Assembly: GCA_000717735.1 (NCBI GenBank)
Contig: JOBE01000087.1
Coordinates: 1-22,016, forward strand
From: Streptomyces griseoluteus
GTDB taxonomy: Bacteria > Actinomycetota > Actinomycetes > Streptomycetales > Streptomycetaceae
Length of the DNA: 22,016 nt
Direction of reading: 5' to 3'
The position numbers and the translations under genes are program-made. How positions within the stretch are numbered: position 1 is the first letter of the stretch; each line of letters begins with the position of its first letter. Under the pieces are notes generated by a model. It was given only the letters and a program-made list of their open reading frames with translations, made no database searches and had not been told where the DNA came from. Below, piece after piece: positions 1 to 7,863 of the stretch.

Positions 1-56
1 ACGGCATACGAGATCTAGTACGGTCTCGTGGGCTCGGAGATGTGTATAAGAGACAG
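1..56 (+). other. Untrimmed Illumina Nextera i7 adapter (artefact)
   Basis: Bases 1-14 match the 3' part of the Illumina P7 oligo. Bases 15-22 (CTAGTACG) sit in the i7 index slot and match Nextera index N702, read as CGTACTAG on sample sheets. Bases 23-37 and the 19-bp Tn5 mosaic end AGATGTGTATAAGAGACAG (38-56) complete the adapter. This is library sequence left at a contig end. Biological sequence begins at 57, and any reading frame crossing 1-56 is spurious. Confidence 0.98.
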
Positions 57-127
57 GTCCGGGGCCGTGCGGGGTTCACGGGGCGATCTCGATGTGACGC
101 AGATCACTCCATGGGGTCGGGCATCGT

Positions 128-154
128 CCCGGTGCCGACAGGGCCGGCACCGGG
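128..154 (-). terminator. Hairpin terminator after the surface-protein gene
   Basis: CCCGGTGCCG (128-137) and CGGCACCGGG (145-154) form a perfect 10-bp stem with a 7-nt loop. The stem lies 9 nt past the stop codon of the leftward gene ending at 163. There is no U-tract, which is common for Streptomyces terminators. Confidence 0.6.
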
Positions 155-162
155 AACCCGGG

Positions 163-1605
163 TCAGTTGCCGGCGGTCTTCTTCTTGCGGAGGAAGAACA
201 CCGCGCCGCCGCCGATCACGACGAGCGCGGCGGCGATGCCCGCGATCATCGGGGTGGCGTTGGAGCTGCCGGTCTCGGCGAGATCGCCGCCACCGGTGGT
301 GCCGGTCGAGCCGCCCGTGGTGTCACCGGTGGTGCCGGTGGACGTCGACGGAGAGGTCGAGGGGCTGGGCTCGGTCGAGGGCTCCGTGGTGGGGGTCTCG
401 GACGGCTTCGGGCCGGGGGTGGCCGTCTTGCAGTCCAGGACGCCCTCGAAGGTCTCCTCGAAGCCGTTCGGGCCGGTGATCGTGAACTTGTACGCCTCGT
501 CCTCGGCGAGCGGGACCGGGATGGTCTTGGTCTCGCCCGGGGCGACCGTGTGCGAGGTGCCCTTCAGGTCGAAGGTCCAGGCCTCGTCACCCTCGTTGGA
601 GGCGATGACCTCGAGGCCACCCTTGGCGCAGTCCTTCGCGACCGTGACGGCCGGGACGGCACCCGTCTTCGCCCAGGTGGCGGAGGCCTTGGCGGTGACC
701 GTGGACTCGCTGGAGCCGGCCAGGATCAAGGTCTGCGAGGGGCCGTCGATGGAGACGAAGGCGCGGCCGAGGGAGACCTTGGTGGTGGCCTCGGCGGTCA
801 GCTCGGCGGCGCCGTCGGCGGTGCCGGCCGGGACGTCGAAGAAGACCTCGGTCGAGCCCTTCGGGACCTCGGTGACGGGCTTGCCGTCCTTGCCGACGAG
901 CGTGACGCCCGCCGGGGCGCCCGGGGCGACCGAGACCTTGGCGGTCTCGGCGTTGGTGCCGATGGTGACCGGGCCGATCTTCTCGCCGGCCTTGCCCGCG
1001 ACGGAGGACGGGGAGACGCTCAGGGAGGCCGTCGGCTCGTCGAGCTGGACGGCCTTCTCGAGCAGGTACTCGGTCAGCTTCTTGGCGTCCTCTTCCTTCG
1101 GCGTCGCCTTGACGTCGTCGGAGAGGGTCCAGATCGCGGCCTGGGTGCCGGCCGCGGCCTCCTTCTTGTCGAGGTCGACGCCCAGCTTGGCGCCGAGGGC
1201 GTCGGCGGACAGCTTCGGGTAGGCGTTCTCCAGGATCCAGAGGATCTTGCCCGCGTTCCCGTTGTTGTGCAGGGAGGACTCCTCCCAGCCGACTTCCTTG
1301 TAGTCGAAGTCGCGCTTCGCCTCGGTGCGGAGGTCGATGCAGTAGGTGAAGAGCGTGCCGCCGCCCTCGACCTCCATCTTGAACAGACCGCCGTCGACCG
1401 GCCAGCTGCTGCCGTCCTTCTCGGTGATCTGGACGGCCCCACGGTCCTCGGTCATACCGCCGAGCTTCGCGGTGACGCCACCCATACCCGGCGCGTCATC
1501 GGCGAAGGCCGGAACGGCGGTCGCTATCGATCCGGCCGCGACAAGGCCGGAGACCAGGGTCGCGGCGGCAAGGCGGGCAGCGCCTCGCCCACGAAATGAA
1601 AACAT
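163..1605 (-). CDS. Thioester-domain (TQXA) LAXTG-anchored surface protein
   Basis: A 480-residue secreted, wall-anchored protein. Residues 1-35 form a signal peptide (Arg-rich start, hydrophobic core, AFA-DDA cleavage region). The thioester (TQXA/TED) domain follows: Cys89 in TYCIDL and Gln155 in GTQAAIW are the expected partners of an internal Cys-Gln thioester. Such domains bond covalently to host or surface amines in Gram-positive adhesins. The middle (about 190-390) looks like beta-sandwich repeats, and a Ser/Thr/Pro/Gly-rich wall-spanning linker follows. The C terminus has the sorting signal LAETG (442-446), a hydrophobic helix and RKKK. LAXTG is the motif used by class E sortases in Streptomyces. 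The ATG at 1605 has a GGAGGGG ribosome site about 6 nt upstream. No sortase gene is adjacent. The ligand is unknown. Confidence 0.93.
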   Translation of the reverse strand: MFSFRGRGAARLAAATLVSGLVAAGSIATAVPAFADDAPGMGGVTAKLGGMTEDRGAVQITEKDGSSWPVDGGLFKMEVEGGGTLFTYCIDLRTEAKRDFDYKEVGWEESSLHNNGNAGKILWILENAYPKLSADALGAKLGVDLDKKEAAAGTQAAIWTLSDDVKATPKEEDAKKLTEYLLEKAVQLDEPTASLSVSPSSVAGKAGEKIGPVTIGTNAETAKVSVAPGAPAGVTLVGKDGKPVTEVPKGSTEVFFDVPAGTADGAAELTAEATTKVSLGRAFVSIDGPSQTLILAGSSESTVTAKASATWAKTGAVPAVTVAKDCAKGGLEVIASNEGDEAWTFDLKGTSHTVAPGETKTIPVPLAEDEAYKFTITGPNGFEETFEGVLDCKTATPGPKPSETPTTEPSTEPSPSTSPSTSTGTTGDTTGGSTGTTGGGDLAETGSSNATPMIAGIAAALVVIGGGAVFFLRKKKTAGN

Positions 1606-1762
1606 TGCATTCCCCTCCGGGCGAGCCGCTCCGCGAACTTGGTCGATCCGCGTGGGGGGAGCGCACGCCAGCAGAATTCACAGACCCGATGGGCTCACGT
1701 GCCACATGAGTACTCGCGAATCCTAGGGAAGCGGAACCCCCCGGTGCCCTGCCTTGCGGTCA

Positions 1763-1791
1763 GATAACCATTCCGACTCGGAATCGTTATC
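1763..1791. promoter_or_regulatory. 29-bp near-perfect palindrome, candidate operator
   Basis: GATAAC (1763-1768) and ATTCCGA (1770-1776) are mirrored by TCGGAAT (1778-1784) and GTTATC (1786-1791) around base 1777. Only the 1769/1785 pair mismatches. It lies about 160 bp upstream of the surface-protein start and 40 bp past the ssb stop. GATAAC...GTTATC ends recall Fur/Zur-type operators, but I cannot assign a regulator. No T-tract follows on either strand, so an operator seems likelier than a terminator. Confidence 0.5.
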
Positions 1792-1831
1792 ACTCAGGGC
1801 GAGTTGGTCGACAAATCCCCACAACACAAGG

Positions 1832-2335
1832 TCAGGAGACGGTTACCAAGCGGTTCGCCTCCTCCGTCGCGGCGGCCGCCGCCGCCTCCGTCCACGGATC
1901 GTGCCCGGGGGCGGGACCGAGCGCCGCCCCCTCCCCCACCGCTTCCCGTACCGGCTCCGCCTCCGCCCGCTGCTCCGGCCGCGCCGCCCGCCTGAACGCC
2001 GCCGTCCCCCGGCTCAGGTCGTGCCCCACGGCCAGTGCGGCCACGTCCACGAAGGTCTTCCGCTGTCCGTCGCGCTCGTCCTCACGCACCCTCAGGCGGC
2101 CGTGCACGACGAGAGGTTCCCCGACGGACACCGACGCCGCCAGGTTGGCACCGAGCGAGCGCCACGCCGACACCGTGTAGAAGCTGGTGTGCCCGTCGGA
2201 CCAGATCCCCCGCTCGCGGTCCCAGCGGCGCGCGGTCACCGCGAAGCGGAACCTGGCCACCCCGCCCGTCGCCGTGTCCCGGTACTCCACCGCCGTCGCC
2301 ACGTTGCCGACGAGCGTCACGGTCGTCTCGTTCAT
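1832..2335 (-). CDS. ssb: Single-stranded DNA-binding protein (SsbB-like paralogue)
   Basis: A 167-residue protein with the classic Ssb OB fold in its first ~105 residues: it opens with MNETTVTLVGNVA and continues with ARFRFAVTARRW, SFYTVSAWRSLGANL, GEPLVVHGRLRVRE and FVDVAALAVGHDL. It coats single-stranded DNA in the cytoplasm during replication or repair. The C-terminal third is Ala/Glu/Arg-rich and ends EEANRLVTVS, without the acidic DDDIPF-type tip that recruits partner proteins. This fits the secondary SsbB paralogue of Streptomyces, linked to chromosome segregation in sporulation, rather than essential SsbA. The paralogue assignment is inferred from family knowledge. The frame stays open further upstream, but conservation starts at the ATG at 2335, preceded by a G-rich stretch. 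The gene lies 175 bp beyond the end of the dynamin-like pair and reads the same way. Confidence 0.88.
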   Translation of the reverse strand: MNETTVTLVGNVATAVEYRDTATGGVARFRFAVTARRWDRERGIWSDGHTSFYTVSAWRSLGANLAASVSVGEPLVVHGRLRVREDERDGQRKTFVDVAALAVGHDLSRGTAAFRRAARPEQRAEAEPVREAVGEGAALGPAPGHDPWTEAAAAAATEEANRLVTVS

Positions 2336-2510
2336 GGTCCCCGTCCCCCACCCTGCGTTCACTCCGCTGCCGTTCTTCTGTCGACACCCATCCTCGGGCC
2401 GTACGGAGGATTCCGCCGGGGCCTGTGGACGACGGAACGGATGGGGACAACTCCCCCACCCCGGAGGGTGAACCGGAGGGAGTGCCGCGAGCTTCCAGGG
2501 TGTATCGCGG

Positions 2511-4364
2511 CTACCTCCCCCGTACCCCCGCCCGAGTCGCACCCAGCCGGCTCGTACCGGAGCGGAGGCCGCCGACGATCCGGGCCGAGGCGCGCGCACC
2601 CGCCACCGTCGCGTACTGCTCGCGCACCTCCCGGTAGCGCATCAGTTCCGCCGCCACCGGGTCGAGCACCCTGGCCCTGCCGCAGGCCGCCGCCGCCTCC
2701 CGCAGGCGCCGCTCGGCCTCCTGCCCGTACCGGCGCGCCGGGCCCTTCACGGCTCCCTCGCAGGCCCATTCGACGAGCGGTCCGCCGACGATGCCGCCGA
2801 GCATCACGAGGACCGGCGGCAGCAGCCCCGGCTCCACGACGCCGACGATCTGGCCCACCAGCCACACCGCGCCGAAGATCTGCAGAAACGTCATCACCAC
2901 CTGCGCGAGGACGGCGGCGGGCCACCAGGCGGGCCGCGGTGGGCGGGCCGCCGGGTCGCCGATGGTGACCGTCAGCTCGTCCAGCGCCTCGGGCAGCCCC
3001 TCCGCCCCACGGGTCGCCGCCTCGCGCACCGCCTGCGCCCAGGGCGCGGGGAGCCCGCGCGAGGCCTCGTCGGCGACGGCCCGTACCGCCTGCTCCACGC
3101 GCTGGCGTGCCGTCAGTTCCTCCTCGACGGGGGAGGTCAGACGCGGGTCGGTGGAGCCGTGGGCGCGCAGCCGCTCGTACCAGCGGTAGAGCCGTAGCCA
3201 GGGGGTGCCGCAGGCGCGGATGGCGCCGCGGCGCCAGACCCGCTCGGCGGCCTCGCCGGCAGCCTGGGCGCCGACGGCGGCCGCGAGCCGGTCCGTGAAG
3301 GCGTCCCTGGCGCGCTCGTCGAGGCCGGGCCTTCCGTCGGCGAGGTAGGCGGGGCGCAGCCGGGCCGCTGCGGCGTCCACGTCGGCGGCGAGCCGACGCT
3401 CCGGGGCGGTGCGCTCCTGGACGAACCCGGCGACCATCTCGCGCAGTTCGGATACGCCTTCGCCGGTCAGCGCGGAGACGGAGAGGACGGTGGCACCGGG
3501 TTCGCCGTGCTCGCCGAGGGCCATGCCGTCCTCGTCGAGGAGCCGGCGCAGGTCGTCGAGGACGAGGTCGGCGGCCTCGGTGCCGAGCCGGTCGATCTGG
3601 TTGAGGACGACGAAGGTGACCTCGGCGTGCCCGGCGAGGGGCCGGAGGTAGCGCTCGTGGAGGGCTGCGTCCGCGTACTTCTCCGGGTCGACGACCCAGA
3701 TGACGGCGTCCACGAGCCCGAGGACCCGGTCGACCTGGTCGCGGTGGGCGGTGACCGCCGAGTCGTGGTCGGGCAGGTCGATGAGGACGAGCCCCTGGAG
3801 TTCGGTGTCGGCCGCGCCGCCCGCGAGGGGCCTGCGGCGCAGCCGGCTGGGGACGGCGAGCCGGTCGAGCAGTCCGGCGGCGCCCTCGGACCAACTGAGC
3901 GCGATGGGCGCGGAGGTGGTGGGGCGGCGCAGGCCGGTCTCCGACACGGGTACGCCGGCGAGGGCGTTGAAGAGCGTGGACTTGCCGCTGCCGGTGGCGC
4001 CGGCGATGGCGATCACGGTGTGCCGGGAGGAGAGCCGCTGCCGGGCGGCGGCCTCGTCGAGGACGCGCCCGGCCTCGGCGAGGGCCTCGCTCTCGACCCG
4101 CGTACGGGAGAGCCCGACGAGTTCGTGGAGCGCGTCGAGGCGGGTACGGAGGGGGCCGCCGTAACTCCCGCCGAGGGGCGGCAGGGTGTCCTCCTCGGGC
4201 AGGTCGCCGCCGCCGGGGCGCACGTCACCGCCGACCGCGACCGTGGCGGCGGCCCGCTCGCTCGCGCGCCGGGCGATCAGCCCGTCGTCCCAGCGCTCGC
4301 GGTCACGGTCGGGGTTCTGGTGGTCGAGGGCACGGTCGCGGTCATGGTCACGGCCATCCGCCAC
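2511..4364 (-). CDS. dynB: Dynamin-like GTPase with membrane segments (DynB-like)
   Basis: A 617-residue GTPase of the dynamin/YfjP type. G1 is GATGSGKS (122-129), the switch I Thr is in RRPTTS (about 150), G3 is DLPD (196-199) and G4 is NQID (255-258). A helical region follows, then a hydrophobic stretch at about 480-530 able to form two membrane helices separated by VVEPGLLPP. Streptomyces encode two adjacent dynamin-like proteins, DynA and DynB, that stabilise FtsZ rings during sporulation septation. The tandem arrangement and the membrane segments here fit DynB. The N-terminal ~60 residues are Asp/Arg-rich and probably disordered. The GTG at 4364 lies one base after the upstream gene's stop. 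Its ribosome site (AAGGAG) lies inside that gene's last codons, so the two are translationally coupled. The symbol rests on family and context, not a direct alignment. Confidence 0.82.
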   Translation of the reverse strand: MADGRDHDRDRALDHQNPDRDRERWDDGLIARRASERAAATVAVGGDVRPGGGDLPEEDTLPPLGGSYGGPLRTRLDALHELVGLSRTRVESEALAEAGRVLDEAAARQRLSSRHTVIAIAGATGSGKSTLFNALAGVPVSETGLRRPTTSAPIALSWSEGAAGLLDRLAVPSRLRRRPLAGGAADTELQGLVLIDLPDHDSAVTAHRDQVDRVLGLVDAVIWVVDPEKYADAALHERYLRPLAGHAEVTFVVLNQIDRLGTEAADLVLDDLRRLLDEDGMALGEHGEPGATVLSVSALTGEGVSELREMVAGFVQERTAPERRLAADVDAAAARLRPAYLADGRPGLDERARDAFTDRLAAAVGAQAAGEAAERVWRRGAIRACGTPWLRLYRWYERLRAHGSTDPRLTSPVEEELTARQRVEQAVRAVADEASRGLPAPWAQAVREAATRGAEGLPEALDELTVTIGDPAARPPRPAWWPAAVLAQVVMTFLQIFGAVWLVGQIVGVVEPGLLPPVLVMLGGIVGGPLVEWACEGAVKGPARRYGQEAERRLREAAAACGRARVLDPVAAELMRYREVREQYATVAGARASARIVGGLRSGTSRLGATRAGVRGR

Positions 4365-4365
4365 G

Positions 4366-5985
4366 TCACTTCTCCTTCTGCAGTACGGAGAGCGCGGCGA
4401 TGAGCTCCGCCTGCGGCTCGGGGGTCACGTCGAGCGCTTCGAGGGGCGCGAGGCGCCGGTCGCGTTCGGCGTGCAGGACACGGTCGACGTACGAGAGGAC
4501 CAGTTCGCCGCCCTTGTCGCGCAGGCGCAGGGCGGCCTGGGCGCCGAGGAGTTCGGCGAGGCGTTCGCCCGCTGCCCGGGTGCGCCGGCCGCCGAGGAGG
4601 GCGGCGGCGAGGAGGGCGGCGACGGTGTCGGCCTCGGGGGCGGCCGTACGGGAGGTGGAGGGGCGCTCGACCCCGCGCACCTCTTCCTCCGCCAGTTCTT
4701 CGAGCACGCGGCGCCAGCGTCGCACCTCCACGCCGATCCGCTCGCCCGTGTCGCGGTCGCCGCCGGTCCGCAGGGGACCCAGGGCGTCGGCGGCGGGTTC
4801 GCGGCGCCAGGCGTCGCGGACGCGTTCCTCGGCTGCGGAGACCGCGCAGTGGAGGAGGGCGGCGAGGGATTCGGTGAGGGCGTCGAGGAGTTCGTCGGCG
4901 GTGCTGTCGCGGGGGTAGCCGCGCCAGCGGGTACGGGCGTCGCCGGCGAGCACGGCTCCGCGGCCGAGCTGCTCGCGCACCCGCTTGCCCTGCTCGCCGT
5001 ACGCGGTCTCGACGGCGCCGCCGAGGCGGCCGGCGGCGGCGTACTGCGCGGCGACCGCGGCGGCCAGCTCGGGGAGCCGGGCGTCGAGGGAGTCGATCAC
5101 GCCGGTGGCGGTCCGGTCGGCGGCCTGCTGCCGGGCGGCCGGGTCCTCGGCGCGGTGGGCGAGCCAGCCGCGGAGCGCGGCGACGGCGCTGTCGGGCAGC
5201 AGCCCGCTGCCGCCGTCGGCGGATTCGGGCAGTTCGGGGACGGTGAAGCGGGGCACGTCGCCGAGGCCTGCCTTGTCGAGGAGGGCCTCGAACTGCCGGG
5301 AGACCTCGCCGATGACCTGGTGGGGGACGCGGTCGAGGACGGTGACGAGGGTGGCGTCGTACTCCTTGGCGGTACGGAGCAGATGCCAGGGCACGGCATC
5401 GGCGTAGCGGGAGGCGGTGGTGACCATCACCCAGATGTCGGCGGCGCAGATCAACTCGGCGGCGAGGAGCCGGTTCTCGACGACGAGCGAGTCGATGTCG
5501 GGCGCGTCGAGGAGGGCGAGCCCCCGGGGCACGGACGCGGCCGTCTCGACGCGCAGGGCGTTCTCCTCGGGGGTCGCCTCGTCGGCGGGGTGGTCCTCGT
5601 CGGCCTGGGGCAGCCAGACGCGGGTGAGCTGCGGGAGGACCCGCATCCCGGCGAACCAGTGGTGGTCCTCGGGGTGGCAGACGAGCACGGGCGTCCGGGT
5701 GGTGGGGCGGAGCACGCCAGACTCGCTGACGCGCCGCCCGACCAGGGAGTTGACGAGCGTGGACTTGCCGGCTCCGGTGGAGCCGCCGACGACGGCGAGG
5801 AGCGGGGCGTCGGGATCTTTCAGGCGTGGCACCAGGTAGTCGTCGAGCTGGGCGAGCAGCTCGGCCCTGGTCTGCCGGGCGCGTGGTGTGTCGGGGAGGG
5901 GCAGGGGGAGACGCACGGCGGCGACACGGTCGCGCAGGGCGGAGAGTGCGTCGATCAGCTGAGGCCGTTCGTCCAAGGTCACCAC
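4366..5985 (-). CDS. dynA: Dynamin-like GTPase (DynA-like)
   Basis: A 539-residue dynamin-family GTPase and first gene of the pair. The P-loop is GGSTGAGKS (67-75), the switch I region is RPTTRTP (93-99) and G3 is DAPD (160-163). The expected NKxD G4 motif is replaced by VLDRV around 216-220, which retains only the Asp. No clear membrane helix is visible, so it is probably soluble and recruited to the septal membrane, perhaps through its partner downstream. In Streptomyces the DynA/DynB pair acts at sporulation septa with FtsZ and SepF-like proteins; that role is inferred for this copy. I chose GTG at 5985. A second GTG at 5982 is equally possible, and no strong ribosome site precedes either. 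Transcription probably begins in the AT-richer stretch around 6000-6035. Confidence 0.82.
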   Translation of the reverse strand: MVTLDERPQLIDALSALRDRVAAVRLPLPLPDTPRARQTRAELLAQLDDYLVPRLKDPDAPLLAVVGGSTGAGKSTLVNSLVGRRVSESGVLRPTTRTPVLVCHPEDHHWFAGMRVLPQLTRVWLPQADEDHPADEATPEENALRVETAASVPRGLALLDAPDIDSLVVENRLLAAELICAADIWVMVTTASRYADAVPWHLLRTAKEYDATLVTVLDRVPHQVIGEVSRQFEALLDKAGLGDVPRFTVPELPESADGGSGLLPDSAVAALRGWLAHRAEDPAARQQAADRTATGVIDSLDARLPELAAAVAAQYAAAGRLGGAVETAYGEQGKRVREQLGRGAVLAGDARTRWRGYPRDSTADELLDALTESLAALLHCAVSAAEERVRDAWRREPAADALGPLRTGGDRDTGERIGVEVRRWRRVLEELAEEEVRGVERPSTSRTAAPEADTVAALLAAALLGGRRTRAAGERLAELLGAQAALRLRDKGGELVLSYVDRVLHAERDRRLAPLEALDVTPEPQAELIAALSVLQKEK

Positions 5986-6278
5986 ATGCGAAGAATGCCC
6001 AATTTATGAGTGTTTTTGAAGCCTATTAGGGCTCTGCGCGCCGAAGAGAACGGCGGTGGCCGGAACCTCAGGCATAACGAGTGCACAACACCCGCCCCGA
6101 GTGGCGCGAAAAGCGCTGCGCGAATCGCACCTGCCTGCGATTATCGTTCCGCTTCACCGAACCTCCACATCGTGCCACGCAGGTGAAGCAACCGGGCCAA
6201 GGCGATCGGAGCCCTATCCTTGTCCCGGCAGGCCACACCCCACCCACAAGGGGCTCCTGGCCACACGGCCACCACCCG
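5986..6278. other. Intergenic region between dynA-like gene and tRNA-Arg
   Basis: This 293-bp stretch separates the leftward GTPase operon from the rightward tRNA gene. Bases about 6000-6035 are unusually AT-rich for this DNA (ATTTATGAG, GTTTTTGAAG) and probably hold the leftward promoter. TATCCT at 6215-6220 could be the -10 element for the tRNA, but I see no convincing -35 partner. No plausible coding frame or long repeat was seen. Confidence 0.5.
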
Positions 6279-6351
6279 GCCCCCGTAGCTCAGTGGATAG
6301 AGCAGGTGCCTTCTAAGCACTTGGCCGCAGGTTCGAGTCCTGCCGGGGGCA
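6279..6351 (+). tRNA. tRNA-Arg (anticodon TCT)
   Basis: The full cloverleaf is visible. The acceptor GCCCCCG (6279-6285) pairs with CGGGGGC (6344-6350). The D arm is GCTC (6288-6291) with GAGC (6300-6303). The anticodon stem is GGTGC with GCACT around loop CTTCTAA, giving anticodon TCT (6311-6313 region), which reads AGA codons. The T arm is GCAGG-TTCGAGT-CCTGC (6327-6343). The discriminator is A6351 and CCA is not encoded. An integrase gene starts 65 bp past its end, so its 3' half is the likely attachment site of the element to the right. Confidence 0.96.
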
Positions 6352-6357
6352 CAAACA

Positions 6358-6394
6358 GCCTCTCACCTGCGAAAACAGGTGGGAGGCTCTTTCA
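6358..6394 (+). terminator. Rho-independent terminator after tRNA-Arg
   Basis: GCCTCTCACCTG (6358-6369) pairs with CAGGTGGGAGGC (6376-6387), 12 bp including one G-U pair, around a 6-nt loop and followed by TCTTTC. It lies 7 nt past the tRNA and would separate tRNA transcription from the integrase. Confidence 0.75.
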
Positions 6395-6415
6395 TGTCTG
6401 GTTAGCACTGGGGAT

Positions 6416-7444
6416 ATGGACCAAGTGCCTAGCCGACTTCTACTCTTGGGCATGGCCAATACCAAGCCGTACGATCTCGCCCCTCTCGCCTCCTCCTGGG
6501 TCCGTTCACTCCGCGCCCGCAACCTCGCCGCGAACACCCAGCGCGTCTACAGCCGCGCCGCCGACGGCCTCCGGGACTACCTGCTCACCTACGTCCCGGC
6601 ACAGGGCGACGAGGACGCCCGGCCAGCCCCGACCACACTGGAAGGGGACCGCGGCGTCCACCGCGAGCACATCGAGGGGTACATCGAGCACCTCCTCGCG
6701 AACACCTCCCCCGCGACCGCGCACCAGCACTTCCGCTCACTGAAGACGTTTTTCAACTGGTGCGTGGACGAGGAGGAGATGGACCGGTCCCCCATGCGCA
6801 CGATGAAGCCACCCCGACTGCCCGAGGTCGAGGTGCCGATCATCCCCAACGACGCGCTGGAGAAGTTGCTCAAGGTCTGCAAGGGCACCACGTTCCAGGC
6901 GCGCCGGGACACGGCGATCATCATGATGTTCCTCGACACCGGGGCCCGGCTCACCGAGCTGACCGAGCGCAAGCAGGTGGCTCTGGACCTCGACCTCATG
7001 GTGCTGCACGTCCTGGGCAAGGGGAGTCGCGAGCGGCCGGCACCTTTCGGCCGGGCGACCGCTGTGGCGATGGACCGCTATCTCCGCGCGGCTGCGAAGC
7101 ATCTGGGGCGCGCGCTGGAGCCTGGCGACCCGTTGTGGTTCGGGGTGAAGATGAAGTCGGCGATGACGATCTGGGGGGTGGGGACGATGATCGAGCGCCG
7201 ATGCAAGGAGGCTGGGATCCCGCACATCCACCCGCACCAGTTCCGGCACACGTTCGCCCACCTGTGGAAGGTGAACGGGGGAAACGAGGACGCGTTGATG
7301 CGGATCATGGGGTGGCGGTCCCGGCAGATGCTCAGCCGATACGGTTCATCCGCCGGCGAGGAGCGGGCGCGCCGGGAGCACAGAGACCTGAGCCCCGGCG
7401 ACCGGCTGAATGGGGGTAAGCCGGGCCGGGGCGGTCAGGGGTAG
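6416..7444 (+). CDS. int: Tyrosine recombinase / integrase
   Basis: A 342-residue site-specific recombinase that would integrate the element at the adjacent tRNA-Arg. The N-terminal SAM-like core-binding domain covers about 20-115 (SSWVRSLRARNLAANTQ onward). The catalytic domain carries Arg178 (TGARLTEL), Lys202 (GKGSRERP), the HxxR box His274-Gln-Phe-Arg277 (HPHQFRHTF), Trp300 in MGWRS at the His/Trp position, and nucleophile Tyr309 (LSRYG). All catalytic positions are present, so the enzyme should be active. The gene reads away from the tRNA, as in many phage and AICE left ends. I used ATG at 6416; a second in-frame ATG at 6452 is possible because neither has a strong ribosome site. The gene converges with a leftward gene, with six bases between the stops. 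Confidence 0.95.
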   Translation: MDQVPSRLLLLGMANTKPYDLAPLASSWVRSLRARNLAANTQRVYSRAADGLRDYLLTYVPAQGDEDARPAPTTLEGDRGVHREHIEGYIEHLLANTSPATAHQHFRSLKTFFNWCVDEEEMDRSPMRTMKPPRLPEVEVPIIPNDALEKLLKVCKGTTFQARRDTAIIMMFLDTGARLTELTERKQVALDLDLMVLHVLGKGSRERPAPFGRATAVAMDRYLRAAAKHLGRALEPGDPLWFGVKMKSAMTIWGVGTMIERRCKEAGIPHIHPHQFRHTFAHLWKVNGGNEDALMRIMGWRSRQMLSRYGSSAGEERARREHRDLSPGDRLNGGKPGRGGQG

Positions 7445-7450
7445 CGCCGT

Positions 7451-7708
7451 TCAGTACGGGTCGCTCTCCGGGTGGGGAGCGGCCCTGTGTTCTGCCTGAT
7501 GCTGATCGCAGGTGCCGCGGCGATGCCACCGATCGGTGTCGACAGCCTCCTGGAAGAGTTCCTCCAGGCCGGCGGCGATGCGCTCGGGCGGTTGAGTGAA
7601 GTCGATGCCGAGCGTGAAGCTCGACGCCGTGTCTCTCACCGCGACGGGCGCCTCACCATGCAGGTCGACGGATTCGACTCGCACTCGCACTCGCGGTCCC
7701 TCAGTCAT
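7451..7708 (-). CDS. Small protein of unknown function beside integrase
   Basis: An 85-residue protein from the ATG at 7708, which has a G-rich ribosome site (GGGGGT) close upstream; the frame is open to 7768. The first half (EGPRVRVRVESVDLHGEAPVAV, shown in part, then SSFTLGIDFTQPPERIAAGLEELFQ) looks like a compact beta-alpha fold. The end is His/Glu-rich (CDQHQAEHRAAPHPESDPY) and may be disordered. I do not recognise the family. It reads leftward in the same direction as the repressor candidate 155 bp upstream, so the two may form an immunity/maintenance transcript opposed to the rightward early operon. It could be a prophage or AICE accessory protein; the coding call is moderate. Confidence 0.6.
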   Translation of the reverse strand: MTEGPRVRVRVESVDLHGEAPVAVRDTASSFTLGIDFTQPPERIAAGLEELFQEAVDTDRWHRRGTCDQHQAEHRAAPHPESDPY

Positions 7709-7863
7709 CCGACCCCCAATCTCCGTGCGACTGGGCATGCATATGCCGTACGCACGTTCGAACTGCACGAGGTCAGGTCACTCTACGCTCACGCGCACAC
7801 CTATGGGGTCACCTAATGCGGTGAAGATGAAACATTCCTGCAATAAGGCAAGGATGTTCGAAC

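Noticed and set aside
28..1599. Long rightward open frame opposite the surface-protein gene
   Set aside because: It begins inside the sequencing adapter and yields Gly/Arg/Asp-rich nonsense. The opposite strand has signal peptide, thioester motif and LAETG anchor.
1763..1791. Palindrome as an ssb terminator
   Set aside because: It has a single-base centre, no usable loop and no T-run, so a DNA-binding site is more likely.
4186..6009. A 607-codon rightward frame opposite the dynamin-like genes
   Set aside because: It is Gly/Glu/Val-rich with no domain signal, and both GTPases on the other strand have complete G motifs.
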